A DNA stretch of 48,957 bases from Promethearchaeota archaeon (GCA_016840085.1 JAEOTA010000027.1:1-48957), one strand, 5' to 3'. Positions 1 to 8,676 are shown, counted from the first letter of the stretch. Made by a program: numbers and translations. Notes: generated by a model not told the origin, from the letters alone.

Positions 1-99
1 AGGAAACTTATATTGAAAATTATACCTGAGAAAATAGAACTTCTTGACTATGATTTCATAAAAGATGGATATTCAAGACTCCAAGTTTTAGAGTTATAA
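1..99 (+). CDS. C-terminal end of a PNPOx-like flavin split-barrel protein (5' partial)
   Basis: The window opens inside this gene; 32 codons remain before a TAA. The tail includes KIIPEKIELLDYDF and ends SRLQVLEL. It aligns almost residue for residue with the C-terminus of the complete split-barrel protein at 1182-1628 (KIIPEIIELLDYDF ... SRIQTLEL). It is therefore a paralogue from the same duplicated module. As in the second copy, a double-GNAT gene follows on the opposite strand, here after about 39 bases instead of a 4-base overlap. Function can only be inferred from the complete paralogue. Confidence 0.8.
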   Translation, partial: RKLILKIIPEKIELLDYDFIKDGYSRLQVLEL

Positions 100-138
100 A
101 ATTTAGTAATAATAATTTTATTTTTATTTAGTCTGATT

Positions 139-1116
139 CTAAACATTAATTATTACATTGAATGAATTATATTTCTTAAATCCTAATCGTTCATATATTC
201 TTTGAGCTGGAATTCCTTCTGTAACTGTAAGAATTGCTTTTTTATAACCTTTTTTATGGGTTACATTTAAAATTTTTGAAATTAGGGCGGTACCAATCCC
301 CTTACCTCGTAATAATCTATTAACTGCAAGATTTTGAATAATAACTTCGCCCTCTTCATCTCCTTTTTCTATTAGACATAATCCAATAATCTGTTCTTTT
401 TCGTCCTTAACAACATATGAACAATCCATTAACATGTACGTTGTTAAACTATTTTTCAAATATTCTAAATAAAGAGGAACAGAATTCACTTCTTCCCAAA
501 AAGCTGTATCGGGATGATTTTTAAATGCATTAACGCTGAGTTCCGCAATTTTAGGAAAGAAGCTTTCATTAAGGGGAACAAAGGAATATTTAGATAACAA
601 CTCATTGGTTCTATCAAAAGTATCTAAATTTAAAGTCAAATTTTGTCTTTTTAAAATGCTATAACCAAGTTTTTTTAGTGGGTCTGCCAGGTAGTCTTCT
701 GGGAAGGTAAATGCTGCGTTATTGAATTTAATTATCTCATGACTATTTTTTATCTTTTCAAAGGCTTTTTTCAACAAAAAATAAGCTACTTCTTTTCTAT
801 TTACGGTGTCTAATACAAAGATATGCCTAATTAAAGCAAATTCTTTGCTAAATTGTTTAATAATCACGAATCCTATAATATCATCCCTACTTCTGGCTTC
901 AAAGCAAGTATAATCATCACTTTCAGATTTAATAATATTCTCAATCTTTTCATACCAAAAATCAGCTTCATTTATATCTTCATGAATAGTCTCTACAAAA
1001 TACTTAATTATAGATTCTCTTAGATTGCTAAGAATTTTATTATAACTACTTTGTGAATATTTAAGTTCTACTACATGATACAAATAGACACACCTTATAC
1101 AGAGTAATAAAATCAA
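139..1116 (-). CDS. double GNAT-family N-acetyltransferase, copy 1
   Basis: Predicted acetyl-CoA-dependent N-acyltransferase of unknown substrate. The C-terminal half (about 175-325) is a good GNAT domain: the acetyl-CoA loop RLLRGKGIGTAL lies near residues 267-278, followed by a helix, the strand AILTV and the terminal IYERLGF segment. The N-terminal half (about 45-165) has the same strand-helix order (IGFVIIK, then LIRHIFVLDTVNR) but lacks the glycine loop, so it looks like a degenerate first GNAT domain. It is a close paralogue of the gene at 1625-2593. The start is uncertain: both paralogues share a TTG a few codons in, and no Shine-Dalgarno site is clear. It is convergent with the partial flavin-barrel gene at the window edge. 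Confidence 0.8.
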   Translation of the reverse strand: MILLLCIRCVYLYHVVELKYSQSSYNKILSNLRESIIKYFVETIHEDINEADFWYEKIENIIKSESDDYTCFEARSRDDIIGFVIIKQFSKEFALIRHIFVLDTVNRKEVAYFLLKKAFEKIKNSHEIIKFNNAAFTFPEDYLADPLKKLGYSILKRQNLTLNLDTFDRTNELLSKYSFVPLNESFFPKIAELSVNAFKNHPDTAFWEEVNSVPLYLEYLKNSLTTYMLMDCSYVVKDEKEQIIGLCLIEKGDEEGEVIIQNLAVNRLLRGKGIGTALISKILNVTHKKGYKKAILTVTEGIPAQRIYERLGFKKYNSFNVIINV

Positions 1117-1167
1117 AAAAAAAGATTTATTTATTAAAATTGAAGAAAGGATTATAAATGAAGTTTT

Positions 1168-1174
1168 AGGTGAT
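1168..1174 (+). promoter_or_regulatory. Shine-Dalgarno site AGGTGAT
   Basis: AGGTGAT lies 7 bases before the GTG at 1182 and overlaps the earlier in-frame GTG at 1170. The spacing selects 1182 as the start of the flavin split-barrel gene. Confidence 0.6.
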
Positions 1175-1181
1175 AATCAAA

Positions 1182-1628
1182 GTGACAAATCAAAAAATGC
1201 CAGAAAATGAATTAAAAAGAGAAATCCGAGAATATTTAAATTCTCGGAAGGTTTTAGTTTTATGTACTTGCAGTAATAACATCCCACGCGCGACACCTAT
1301 GGATTTTTATACTGATCAAGACAGTTTTAATATTTATGTAGGCCCAGCTCCTGGAAGGAAGGTTAAAAATATTGAAGAAAATCCAAATGTTAGTATTGGA
1401 ATCTATACACCTATATCTGAGGGAAAAATACAAGGTATGCAAATCACAGCTTCTAGAAGAGATAGATTGATCTTTTTAAGAGAGGGAGATAAAGAATTCG
1501 AAAAAGCGCAAAAAATAGTTAGAGGAAAAAGAAAATTACTATTAAAAATAATTCCAGAAATAATTGAACTACTAGATTATGACTTTGTTAAAAAAGGATT
1601 TTCTAGAATTCAGACATTAGAACTCTAA
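1182..1628 (+). CDS. pyridoxamine 5'-phosphate oxidase-like (FMN split-barrel) protein
   Basis: A small protein of the PNPOx-like flavin split-barrel fold, a family that binds FMN, F420 or haem. The order is typical: an N-terminal helix, strand VLVLCTCSNNIPRATPMDF (near 26-44), the INIYV-type strand, the loop GRKVKNIEENPNVSIGIY, and a strand reading GKIQGMQITA. The C-terminal tail is that of the paralogue cut by the window edge. An in-frame GTG exists at 1170, but AGGTGAT is correctly spaced for the GTG at 1182. The stop overlaps the convergent GNAT stop by 4 bases. The substrate is unknown; a general flavin-dependent reductase or binding role is all the sequence supports. Confidence 0.8.
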   Translation: MTNQKMPENELKREIREYLNSRKVLVLCTCSNNIPRATPMDFYTDQDSFNIYVGPAPGRKVKNIEENPNVSIGIYTPISEGKIQGMQITASRRDRLIFLREGDKEFEKAQKIVRGKRKLLLKIIPEIIELLDYDFVKKGFSRIQTLEL

Positions 1629-2593
1629 AGTTTGCCGTCTGTTATAATATTAAATGAGGTATATTTTTTAAATCCGAAGCTATCATACATTTTTTGGGCA
1701 TAATTGCCTTCTGTAACCGTAAGAATAGCTTTTTTATAACCTTTTTCATAGGTTGCTTCTAATCCTTTTGAGAGTAGAGCTTTTCCTATCCCTTTTCCTT
1801 GATCTTGTTTATTAATAGCGATATTTTGAATCATAACTTCATCTTCTGCTTTTTCTATTAAACAGAATCCAAAAATTTGATCTCTTGCATTCTTTACCAT
1901 GAATGAACACTCTTTCAATAAATAAGAGGTCCAAATTGTTTCTAAATGTTCTAAATAAAAAGGAATGGTACTCACTTCATCCCAAAAAGTTCCATCAGGA
2001 TGATTTTTATAGACTTGAACACAAAGTTTTGCTACTTCTGGCAAATTTTCTTTATTAAAAACAACGAAGGAATTACCAGATGGTAACTTATACCCTTTAT
2101 CGAAATTTGCTAAATTAAGAGTCATATTATATCTTTTTAGAGTATTAAAACCTAATCTCTTCAATGGTTTTAACAAATAATCCTCTGGAAAGGTGAAGGC
2201 GGCATTATTAATTTCGTTTATCTTATATTTATATTTTAAACTTTCAAAAGCTTCTTTCAATAAAATATATGAAACCTCTTCCCTTTTGACAGTATCTATA
2301 ATGAAAAAATGTCTAATCAAAGCAAATTTTAGATTTATCAAGTTAATTGTTATGAAACCCCTAATCTCTTCATCACTACTGACTTGAAAACATATAAATT
2401 CATCACTTTCAGATTTAACAACTTTATTAATCCACTCAAACCAGAAATTAGCTTCTTTTATATCTTCTTGCAAAATTTCTACAAAATACTTTATTAATGA
2501 ATCATGAAGGTTATTAAGAATCGTTTTATAACTATTTACTGAATATTTAAGATCTTGCACTTCATACAAATAAATACACCAAAAAGCAGTCAA
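1625..2593 (-). CDS. double GNAT-family N-acetyltransferase, copy 2
   Basis: Paralogue of the gene at 139-1116 with the same two-domain build. The C-terminal GNAT domain carries INKQDQGKGIGKALLSKG as the acetyl-CoA loop, then KAILTVTEGNYAQKMYDSFG. The N-terminal half keeps the fold pattern (IRGFITINL, ALIRHFFIIDTVKR) without the loop. Conservation of the C-terminal motifs in both copies argues that each is functional. Its stop overlaps the stop of the convergent flavin-barrel gene. The first in-frame ATG is used here, but TTG and GTG codons a few residues in (before QDLKYS) are equally possible starts. Confidence 0.8.
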   Translation of the reverse strand: MTAFWCIYLYEVQDLKYSVNSYKTILNNLHDSLIKYFVEILQEDIKEANFWFEWINKVVKSESDEFICFQVSSDEEIRGFITINLINLKFALIRHFFIIDTVKREEVSYILLKEAFESLKYKYKINEINNAAFTFPEDYLLKPLKRLGFNTLKRYNMTLNLANFDKGYKLPSGNSFVVFNKENLPEVAKLCVQVYKNHPDGTFWDEVSTIPFYLEHLETIWTSYLLKECSFMVKNARDQIFGFCLIEKAEDEVMIQNIAINKQDQGKGIGKALLSKGLEATYEKGYKKAILTVTEGNYAQKMYDSFGFKKYTSFNIITDGKL

Positions 2594-2630
2594 TTCTAAA
2601 AATTATTAAAAAAAAAGAAATTAAATCTAA

Positions 2631-2927
2631 TTATTTCATCATATCTAAAGCTTCTGATCCTTCAATCAAAGGTACCATTTTATATTTATAACCTTTGAAG
2701 GCAGCATACGCTGAAAAACGTTTGGCTATTCCCTTCATACCTTCATAAAGTTTTTCTTCAGGAAGTTCATAAATATTAATGGTTTTATATTCATAACCTG
2801 ATATTACCCATTGATGTACTCGTTTTACATAATCGGGATATTTTGGAGCTTTGCCTGAAAGGTAAAATTTTAAAAATTCCTCAAGTATATGTGGAGGATA
2901 TTTGACTTTAACCATTATATGTACCAT
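2631..2927 (-). CDS. small conserved-looking protein of unknown function
   Basis: A 98-residue soluble protein that I do not recognise. It starts MVHIMVKVKYPPH, has a lysine- and tyrosine-rich middle (GYEYKTINIYELPEEK) and ends with a KMVPLIEGSEALDMMK strand-helix. The alternating strands and amphipathic helices would suit a dimeric alpha-beta barrel, but no motif proves it. Two in-frame ATGs lie close together (codons 1 and 5). No Shine-Dalgarno site is evident, and an A/T-rich TATA-like stretch lies a short way upstream, so the mRNA may be leaderless. It follows the GNAT gene on the same strand but upstream of it. Confidence 0.6.
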   Translation of the reverse strand: MVHIMVKVKYPPHILEEFLKFYLSGKAPKYPDYVKRVHQWVISGYEYKTINIYELPEEKLYEGMKGIAKRFSAYAAFKGYKYKMVPLIEGSEALDMMK

Positions 2928-3129
2928 TTGTAAGATTCACATCTTTCTTGGATTAAGATTTAAATTTTTAAGTAAGTAATATTTAACTATTAATTATTTA
3001 AGTTTTTACAATTTTAGAAAAATTAAAAAAATAGCATTTAATGATCTCTTAAAAGAAAATGTTTTAGGAGACAATTAATTCATTTATTTAATACAACTAA
3101 AAATTCTTGCAATAAATCTTCTGATAAAT

Positions 3130-3618
3130 ATGATCTCTACCGAAGAACAAGAGGAGCTTAAGAAAGCACAAACTGATAAAGAATTAAAACAGGTTTTTAA
3201 AAAAGTTGCTTCAAAAAATCCCGATTCTTACTTCCCCACTAAAGAATTAAGAGAATTAGGATATATAAGAAAGAATTGTGAATCATGTGGAACACTTTTT
3301 TGGACTACATTAAAAGATCGAAAAGTATGCGGAGATCCCACTTGTTCTGGAGGATTTCAAGTTGTAATAAATAATCCCTCTCAAATCAAACTATCATTTA
3401 TAGGAGTATGGGAAAAGATAGTTTAAATTTTGGAACCAAGAGGTTATGTTCCAATTAATAGATATCCATGCGTAGCGAGAGGGGATCCAACATCTGAATT
3501 TACAATTGCTTCAATATCAGCATTTCAACCTTATGTAATTACAGGAGAAGAAGAACCTCCGGCTAAAAAACTAGTAATTCCTCAATTTTATTTAAGATTA
3601 AACCTGTACTATTTTTAA
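3130..3618 (+). pseudogene. alaS: decayed N-terminal fragment of a second alanyl-tRNA synthetase
   Basis: This reads through as the first roughly 160 residues of AlaRS if one in-frame TAA (3424-3426) is ignored. The TAA replaces the Glu of WEKIVEILEPRG in the intact gene. The zinc site (CESCG ... CGDPTC) and class II motif 1-2 region (YPCVAR, FTIASISAFQPYVITGE) are clear. Similarity ends abruptly after PQFYLRLN, where the intact copy reads PQFCLRFNDIENVG; a stop follows at once. The missing C-terminal five-sixths holds the rest of the catalytic core, the editing domain and the dimerisation domain. The amino-acid differences from alaS at 5214 are many, so the duplication is not recent. The first 98 codons could still be made as a zinc-finger peptide, but nothing supports that. 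Confidence 0.85.
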
Positions 3619-3681
3619 AGCATCTGTGTTTCTAATTAAAAATGGTTTTTTTTAAAAGCATCAAATCTTAAATTTATAATA

Positions 3682-4602
3682 ATGGGATTATTTAAAATAA
3701 AAAATATCATAAGTTTTATTTCCATGGGACCATCATTTTTGCAATCAATAGTAAGGAAGGTTCCATTCTATGTGAATTATGATTTAACTTGTCAATGTAA
3801 CTTAAAATGTAAGCATTGTTATTTTTTCTCATCAACAACGGAATTAAAAGATAAAAGAACAGAATTATCCAACGAAGAATGGATTAATCTTTTTAAATAC
3901 CATAGAAAATTAGGAACAAAAATAGCTATTTTAACTGGTGGAGAACCTACTTTAAGAATGGATGTTATAAAAGAAGCGATTAAAATTTTCCCCTCAGTTC
4001 AAGTTGTATCAAATGGAGTTATAAAATTACCTCAATTTAATGGATATAAACAACTAAAATACTGGGTGAGTATAGATGGAACTAAGGAAACTCATGATAA
4101 GATAAGAGGTGCAAAGGTTTTTGATAAAGTCATACAAAATATTCGGGAAAACAGTCCGGTTGTTACATCAACCATTATGACATTAAATTATAAGGAAATT
4201 GAAGATATTGTTAAGATTGCACATGATAATGGTGCTTCTGGATTTGTTTTTTTATTGTATACTGGTTATCCTAACGATCCACTTTTATTAAAAGGAAATA
4301 TCTTAATAAAGACAATTAAAGACATTTTAAAAGTAATGCGTGAATATGGAAATTTTATTTGTTATTCAAAAAAAATGTTAGAAGTATACCTGTCAAAAGA
4401 ATTTGTACCACTTTGCATATTTAAAACCGGTCAAGTAAAAAGTTTCTATCCTGATGGAACACAAAAATTTTGTGTCATGGGAAATTCACCACTATTATGT
4501 GCTAATTGCGGTTGTATAGTACCGATTGCTGCTTACGCCTTATTTAGGAAATTTGATGCTGATACAGTTGAAAAAACGAGAAAATTGTTTGATCTTGCAT
4601 AA
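3682..4602 (+). CDS. radical SAM protein
   Basis: A 306-residue radical S-adenosylmethionine enzyme. The cluster motif CNLKCKHC (Cys39, Cys43, Cys46) binds the [4Fe-4S] cluster, and LTGGEPTL (about 85-92) is the SAM-binding GGE motif. Strands VVSNGV and WVSIDGT continue the barrel. The C-terminus is cysteine-rich (FCVMG ... LLCANCGCIVP), which may hold an extra cluster in SPASM style. It resembles MoaA/PqqE-type enzymes, but the substrate cannot be told. It sits between the AlaRS remnant and the TFB remnant and shares no obvious operon with either. ATG at 3682 is used; there is no clear Shine-Dalgarno site. Confidence 0.88.
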   Translation: MGLFKIKNIISFISMGPSFLQSIVRKVPFYVNYDLTCQCNLKCKHCYFFSSTTELKDKRTELSNEEWINLFKYHRKLGTKIAILTGGEPTLRMDVIKEAIKIFPSVQVVSNGVIKLPQFNGYKQLKYWVSIDGTKETHDKIRGAKVFDKVIQNIRENSPVVTSTIMTLNYKEIEDIVKIAHDNGASGFVFLLYTGYPNDPLLLKGNILIKTIKDILKVMREYGNFICYSKKMLEVYLSKEFVPLCIFKTGQVKSFYPDGTQKFCVMGNSPLLCANCGCIVPIAAYALFRKFDADTVEKTRKLFDLA

Positions 4603-4810
4603 TAAATAAGCATGGATTTTTCTCTTGTAAATTACGGACTTTTTCTTCCCTTATAGAATGTTTCTTGATTAAAACGAAAATGAAAATATTTCTTAACCTC
4701 AAATTTTCTTAATTAAATTTAATAATAATTTATGAATCAAATTTCAGCTCTGAATGATTAAACTAAATTCGATTCTATGGTTGATTCAAAAAGTTTTTTT
4801 GATAATCTAG

Positions 4811-5080
4811 CAAAAAAAGCTCTCTAGCGAAAGTTTTGTAATAAAAATTAAGTTTATAGATATATCTCTAAATGAAACTCATTTGAATAGATATAAATTA
4901 ACATCCGGACTTAATTTTTTAGAATGGAATGGATTAATAGCATGCGGTATATACCTAGCTTGTCGAATATTAAAAAAATCAATATCTCAAGTAGAAATAT
5001 CAGAATTTGTTGGAGTAGATGATCACTCTTTAAGTAAAAGATATTCGGAAATAGCTAAAAGCTTATCTATTGAAATATAA
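4811..5080 (+). pseudogene. remnant of a transcription factor B (TFB/TFIIB) C-terminal cyclin repeat
   Basis: From about 4886 the frame reads NRYKLTSGLNFLEWNGLIAC, then GIYLACRILKK, then SQVEISEFVGVDDHSLSKRY. This matches the end of the second cyclin repeat of archaeal TFB (family pattern: glTSGksPtglAAaalYiACll ... TQreiAevaGVtevTvRnRYkel). No zinc ribbon, B-reader or first cyclin repeat precedes it. The frame runs back only to a TAG at 4808-4810, and a piece in another frame (SFFDNLAKKAL, near 4789-4821) may be more of the same gene beyond a frameshift. The only in-frame start is a TTG at 4883. The rest of 4603-5213 is A/T-rich with no gene that I can support. Confidence 0.6.
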
Positions 5081-5213
5081 AATTAATATTCATAAAGTTT
5101 AATTTTCTTTTCTCTTATTTCAATATTCAAATTATAATATTATAATCAAAATAATTTTAGGAAAAGAAACATTAGATTCTTCAATAATTATTAATCGTAA
5201 ACATCGAACTATA

Positions 5214-8180
5214 ATGCTTTCCGATCAACTTATTAATCAACTTAAAGATTGTAGGACAGATAAAGAATTAAAAGTAGCTTTTAAAAAGATCGCATCTGAA
5301 GATCCAGATAAATATTTTCCTACTCAAGAGCTAAAACAACTAGGATATCTAAGGAAACATTGTGAGCACTGTGGAACTTACTTTTGGACAGTTGATAAAG
5401 ACCGAAAAGTATGTGGAGATCCGGTTTGTTCTGGAGGTTTTCAAGTTGTCAATAATAATCCTTCTAAAGTAAAATTGTCCTTTATTGGAGTTTGGGAAAA
5501 AATCGTAGAGATTTTAGAACCTCGAGGTTACCTTCCCATAAAAAGATACCCATGCGTAGCTCGATGGAATCCAACTTCAGAATTTACAATTGCGTCTATT
5601 TCAGCATTTCAGCCTTATGTGATAACTGGAGAAGTAGAACCTCCTGCTAAAAAACTTATAATTCCCCAATTCTGTTTAAGATTTAATGATATTGAAAACG
5701 TAGGAATTACAGGTTCGCATAATACAGGTTTTGTAATGATAGGACAACATCAATTCGTGCCACCTGAAGAATGGAATCAGGGTGAACTTTTTATGGATAT
5801 ACATGATTTTATTCATAAAGGGGTTGGTTTAGCAAAAGAAGAAATAACTATTCATGAAGATTCTTGGGCAGGTGGGGGTTCTTTTGGATGTAGTCTTGAA
5901 TTTTTCAGCAGAGGTGTTGAGTTATTTAATCAAGTCTATACTATGTTTGAACAAACTCCAGAAGGACCAAAAGAATTAAAGCTTAAAGTATTGGATATGG
6001 GTCTTGGACAGGAACGTGTTGCATGGTTTTCTCAAGGAACACCGAATATTTATGAAGCCATTTTTCCTTATGTTTTATCGAAATTAAGAGAAATTGCACA
6101 AATAGAATTAGAATTAGAACTTTATAATAAATTTTCTCAATATTCAGCTTATTTAAATTTTGACGAAGTAGACGATATGGATGAGGCTTGGCAGCGAGTT
6201 GCGAAAGAACTGAAAATAAATGTAAAAGAACTTAGAACTAAAATAATCCCCATGACAGCTCTTTACTCAATTGCTGACCATGCTCGAAGTTTATTATTTG
6301 CGATTAATGATGGAAAATTACCTTCTAATGTTGGTGGGGGGTATAACCTGAGAGTTATTTTTAGACGAGCCTTTAGTTTTATTGACCAGTTTAAATGGGA
6401 TATAGATATAGCTGATGTATGTGCCTGGCATGCTAAAGAATTGAAAGGAATTTTCCCGGAGGTTTCAGACCATCTAGATGAAATTCGAGAAATATTGATG
6501 GTTGAAAGAGAGAAATTTTATACTACTCAGAAAAAAGCAGGAAAAATTTTAGATAAAATCTTGAAAAAGGGAAGTATCTCCACAGAGACTCTAATCGAAT
6601 TATATGATTCTAATGGTATAAGTCCTGATATGGTAAAAGCAGCAGCTAAAAAATATGGCGTAAAAATAGATATTCCAGACGATTTTTATAGGCTAGTTGT
6701 TGAAAGACATGAAAAAATTGAGCAAGTTTATGCTACTGAAAGAGAAATCGAATTGGATTTAGAGGGGATTCCTGAAACAAAATCTTTATATTATTATGAC
6801 TACACAGAAACTTCTAATGAAGCCAAAGTTTTGAAAATCATTGATAGTATGGTTGTAGTAGATAAATCTGTTGCATACCCTACTTCTGGTGGTCAACTGC
6901 ATGATATAGGAAAAATAAATGGTCAAGAGTTTAATGATGTTTTTAAACAAGGAAATCATATTATTCATATACTCGATAGTGAACCTAAATTCAAGGAAGG
7001 AGATATTGTAAAAATAGAAGTGGACAAAGAATGGAGGAAGCAACTATCCCAACATCATACTGCTACTCATATTGTAAATGCTGCTGCTCGAGATGTTTTG
7101 GGTAGTCATATTAACCAGGCTGGTGCAAAAAAAACACTTAAAAGCTCCCATCTTGATATTACACACTATGAACAAATTCCTAAGGATAAATTAATAGAAA
7201 TCGAAAAAAAAGCAAACGAAATAGTAGAGAAAGGTATTGATCTTAATCTTAGTTTCATCCTGCGTTCGGAGGCAGAAAAGAAATATGGTATGTCTATATA
7301 CCAAGGCGGTGCAGTACCTGGGAAATATTTAAGAATTGTTGAGGTCCCTGGAATTGATGTCGAGGCTTGCGGAGGTACACATTTAAATAATACTTTAGAA
7401 ATAGGATACATACACATAACTAAATCACAAAAGATACAAGATGGAATAGTCAGACTTACATTTGTAGCAGGAAAAGCTACAGATAAATTAAAAGAAAAGC
7501 ATAAAAAAATTCTTGAGGAATTAAAAGGTATTTTAAAAGTTGATCGTAAGCAGCTCGTAGAACGTGTGGAAGAATTATTTGAAAAGTGGAAAAATGTCAA
7601 TAAAACACTTAAATCCGGTAAAGTGAATGAGAATGATTTAAAATTGACTTCCTCTAAAACATTTGAGGGTGATGTCTTATCAGAAATTTCTCATTTTTTA
7701 AGTACAAAAAAGGATGACGTGCCAAGTAAAATTCAAAAACTGTATGATGAATGGATAGAAGGAAAAAAAAAGTTATTCAAAATCAAGGATTTGTTTAGCG
7801 ATGAAGCAATTGAAAAGCGGATAAAGAAAGCTCAGAAATATCGTAATGCTAAATTAATTTTCGAATCAACAGAGGGTTTAAACCAAAATGATATAAAAAA
7901 TTTGAGCCAAAACGTCCTTAAGAAAGATCCTAATACTATCATATTTATCTCAAATCAAACTGAAAAAGGTATAATGATTATGGGTATGTCAGGGAGCAAA
8001 TTGTCATTAGATTCAGATATTAATATTGGAGATATTGTATCAACAACTGTTAAACATTATGATGGAAGTGGTGGGGGTTCATCAGATTTTGGCCAAGGTT
8101 TCATAACTAAAAGAGGAGTGACTTCAGCATATGTTTTGAAACGTATAAAAGACATTTATTTTAAAGAACAAGATGAGTAA
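5214..8180 (+). CDS. alaS: alanyl-tRNA synthetase, archaeal type
   Basis: Charges tRNA-Ala and hydrolyses mischarged Ser/Gly. The archaeal N-terminal zinc site is present (Cys50, Cys53, Cys67, Cys72). The class II catalytic core follows, with RYPCVARWNPTSEFTIASIS and the GGGSFGCSLEFFSRGVELF region. The editing domain has HHTATH (about 613-618) and CGGTH (about 718-722), which together supply the zinc ligands. The C-terminal DHHA1-type domain ends with the glycine-rich GGGSSDFGQG (about 954-963). At 988 residues it is longer than the roughly 900 usual in archaea. The excess seems to lie between editing and C-terminal domains, where a helix of pattern V..ki..L.e.W....K.L occurs twice (about 772-798 and 833-858). 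It stands alone, with no clear Shine-Dalgarno site. Confidence 0.97.
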   Translation: MLSDQLINQLKDCRTDKELKVAFKKIASEDPDKYFPTQELKQLGYLRKHCEHCGTYFWTVDKDRKVCGDPVCSGGFQVVNNNPSKVKLSFIGVWEKIVEILEPRGYLPIKRYPCVARWNPTSEFTIASISAFQPYVITGEVEPPAKKLIIPQFCLRFNDIENVGITGSHNTGFVMIGQHQFVPPEEWNQGELFMDIHDFIHKGVGLAKEEITIHEDSWAGGGSFGCSLEFFSRGVELFNQVYTMFEQTPEGPKELKLKVLDMGLGQERVAWFSQGTPNIYEAIFPYVLSKLREIAQIELELELYNKFSQYSAYLNFDEVDDMDEAWQRVAKELKINVKELRTKIIPMTALYSIADHARSLLFAINDGKLPSNVGGGYNLRVIFRRAFSFIDQFKWDIDIADVCAWHAKELKGIFPEVSDHLDEIREILMVEREKFYTTQKKAGKILDKILKKGSISTETLIELYDSNGISPDMVKAAAKKYGVKIDIPDDFYRLVVERHEKIEQVYATEREIELDLEGIPETKSLYYYDYTETSNEAKVLKIIDSMVVVDKSVAYPTSGGQLHDIGKINGQEFNDVFKQGNHIIHILDSEPKFKEGDIVKIEVDKEWRKQLSQHHTATHIVNAAARDVLGSHINQAGAKKTLKSSHLDITHYEQIPKDKLIEIEKKANEIVEKGIDLNLSFILRSEAEKKYGMSIYQGGAVPGKYLRIVEVPGIDVEACGGTHLNNTLEIGYIHITKSQKIQDGIVRLTFVAGKATDKLKEKHKKILEELKGILKVDRKQLVERVEELFEKWKNVNKTLKSGKVNENDLKLTSSKTFEGDVLSEISHFLSTKKDDVPSKIQKLYDEWIEGKKKLFKIKDLFSDEAIEKRIKKAQKYRNAKLIFESTEGLNQNDIKNLSQNVLKKDPNTIIFISNQTEKGIMIMGMSGSKLSLDSDINIGDIVSTTVKHYDGSGGGSSDFGQGFITKRGVTSAYVLKRIKDIYFKEQDE

Positions 8181-8465
8181 TTAAAAAACCTTTTTGTTAA
8201 AGTATCAAAATTAATAAAGTAATAGATACTTCGAGAGGACCCTCAGGAGAAAATCTTGTTAAATTTGCTTCAATTATAAGTGAAAAAGGGGCTCTTACTC
8301 ATATGGATAACATATTTTAATTTATAGCTTTAAAATTTATTATCTCTAATATTTATAACAATTTATTTTATCTATATAGACTATATAGTCTTTATATAAT
8401 ATGGCGAGAGCATTTAAAGCTATATATTTCTTTATATTTATTAAAAATATTGAAAGAACCTATAT
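8181..8465 (+). other. A/T-rich gap downstream of alaS
   Basis: No convincing gene. One open stretch (8219-8320) would encode VIDTSRGPSGENLVKF and about 17 further residues without an ATG start, and could be a gene scrap. The second half is nearly pure A/T and carries the palindrome listed separately. Confidence 0.4.
8379..8390. promoter_or_regulatory. 12-bp perfect palindrome GACTATATAGTC
   Basis: GACTATATAGTC is self-complementary and contains a TATA-like core. It is followed by TTTATATAAT and lies about 75 bases before the small gene at 8466, so it could be a promoter element with a dimeric repressor site. In DNA this A/T-rich the four G/C positions in symmetric places are what make it stand out. 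Confidence 0.35.
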
Positions 8466-8642
8466 ATGTTTGATTGGTTTTTATTAACTTTATTGCGACA
8501 AAAGGAAGAATATTTAAAATTAAAGAGGGAAGTGTGTCAAAATCCCCTAGAAAAATCAATGGACAACATTATTGAAAGAATTAACCAAGATATTAATAAG
8601 ACAATTAAATTAAATCAACTTGAATATGTAAAAAAAAAGTAA
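8466..8642 (+). CDS. small helical protein of unknown function (58 aa)
   Basis: ATG-initiated frame of 58 codons with a charged, helix-forming composition: MFDWFLLTLLRQKEEYLKLK at the start, a middle of KSMDNIIERINQDI and an end of QLEYVKKK. It looks like one amphipathic helix or coiled coil with a hydrophobic N-terminal turn. No family is recognised. No Shine-Dalgarno site is visible. The 50-base gap to the zinc-ribbon gene on the same strand suggests that the two may be co-transcribed. Confidence 0.45.
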   Translation: MFDWFLLTLLRQKEEYLKLKREVCQNPLEKSMDNIIERINQDINKTIKLNQLEYVKKK

Positions 8643-8676
8643 ATAGTACCTATTTAAAAACTAAAAAAAAAATTTT

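Noticed and set aside
3424..3426. Treating the stop in the AlaRS fragment as recoding
   Set aside because: The stop is TAA, and the fragment also ends prematurely, so decay is the simpler reading.
6786..7600. Long open frames on the minus strand inside alaS
   Set aside because: They are antisense to the conserved editing-domain region of AlaRS, lack any recognisable domain, and reflect codon bias of the real gene.
8219..8320. Possible gene scrap VIDTSRGPSGENLVKF
   Set aside because: No start codon, no ribosome site and no recognised family; too short to call.
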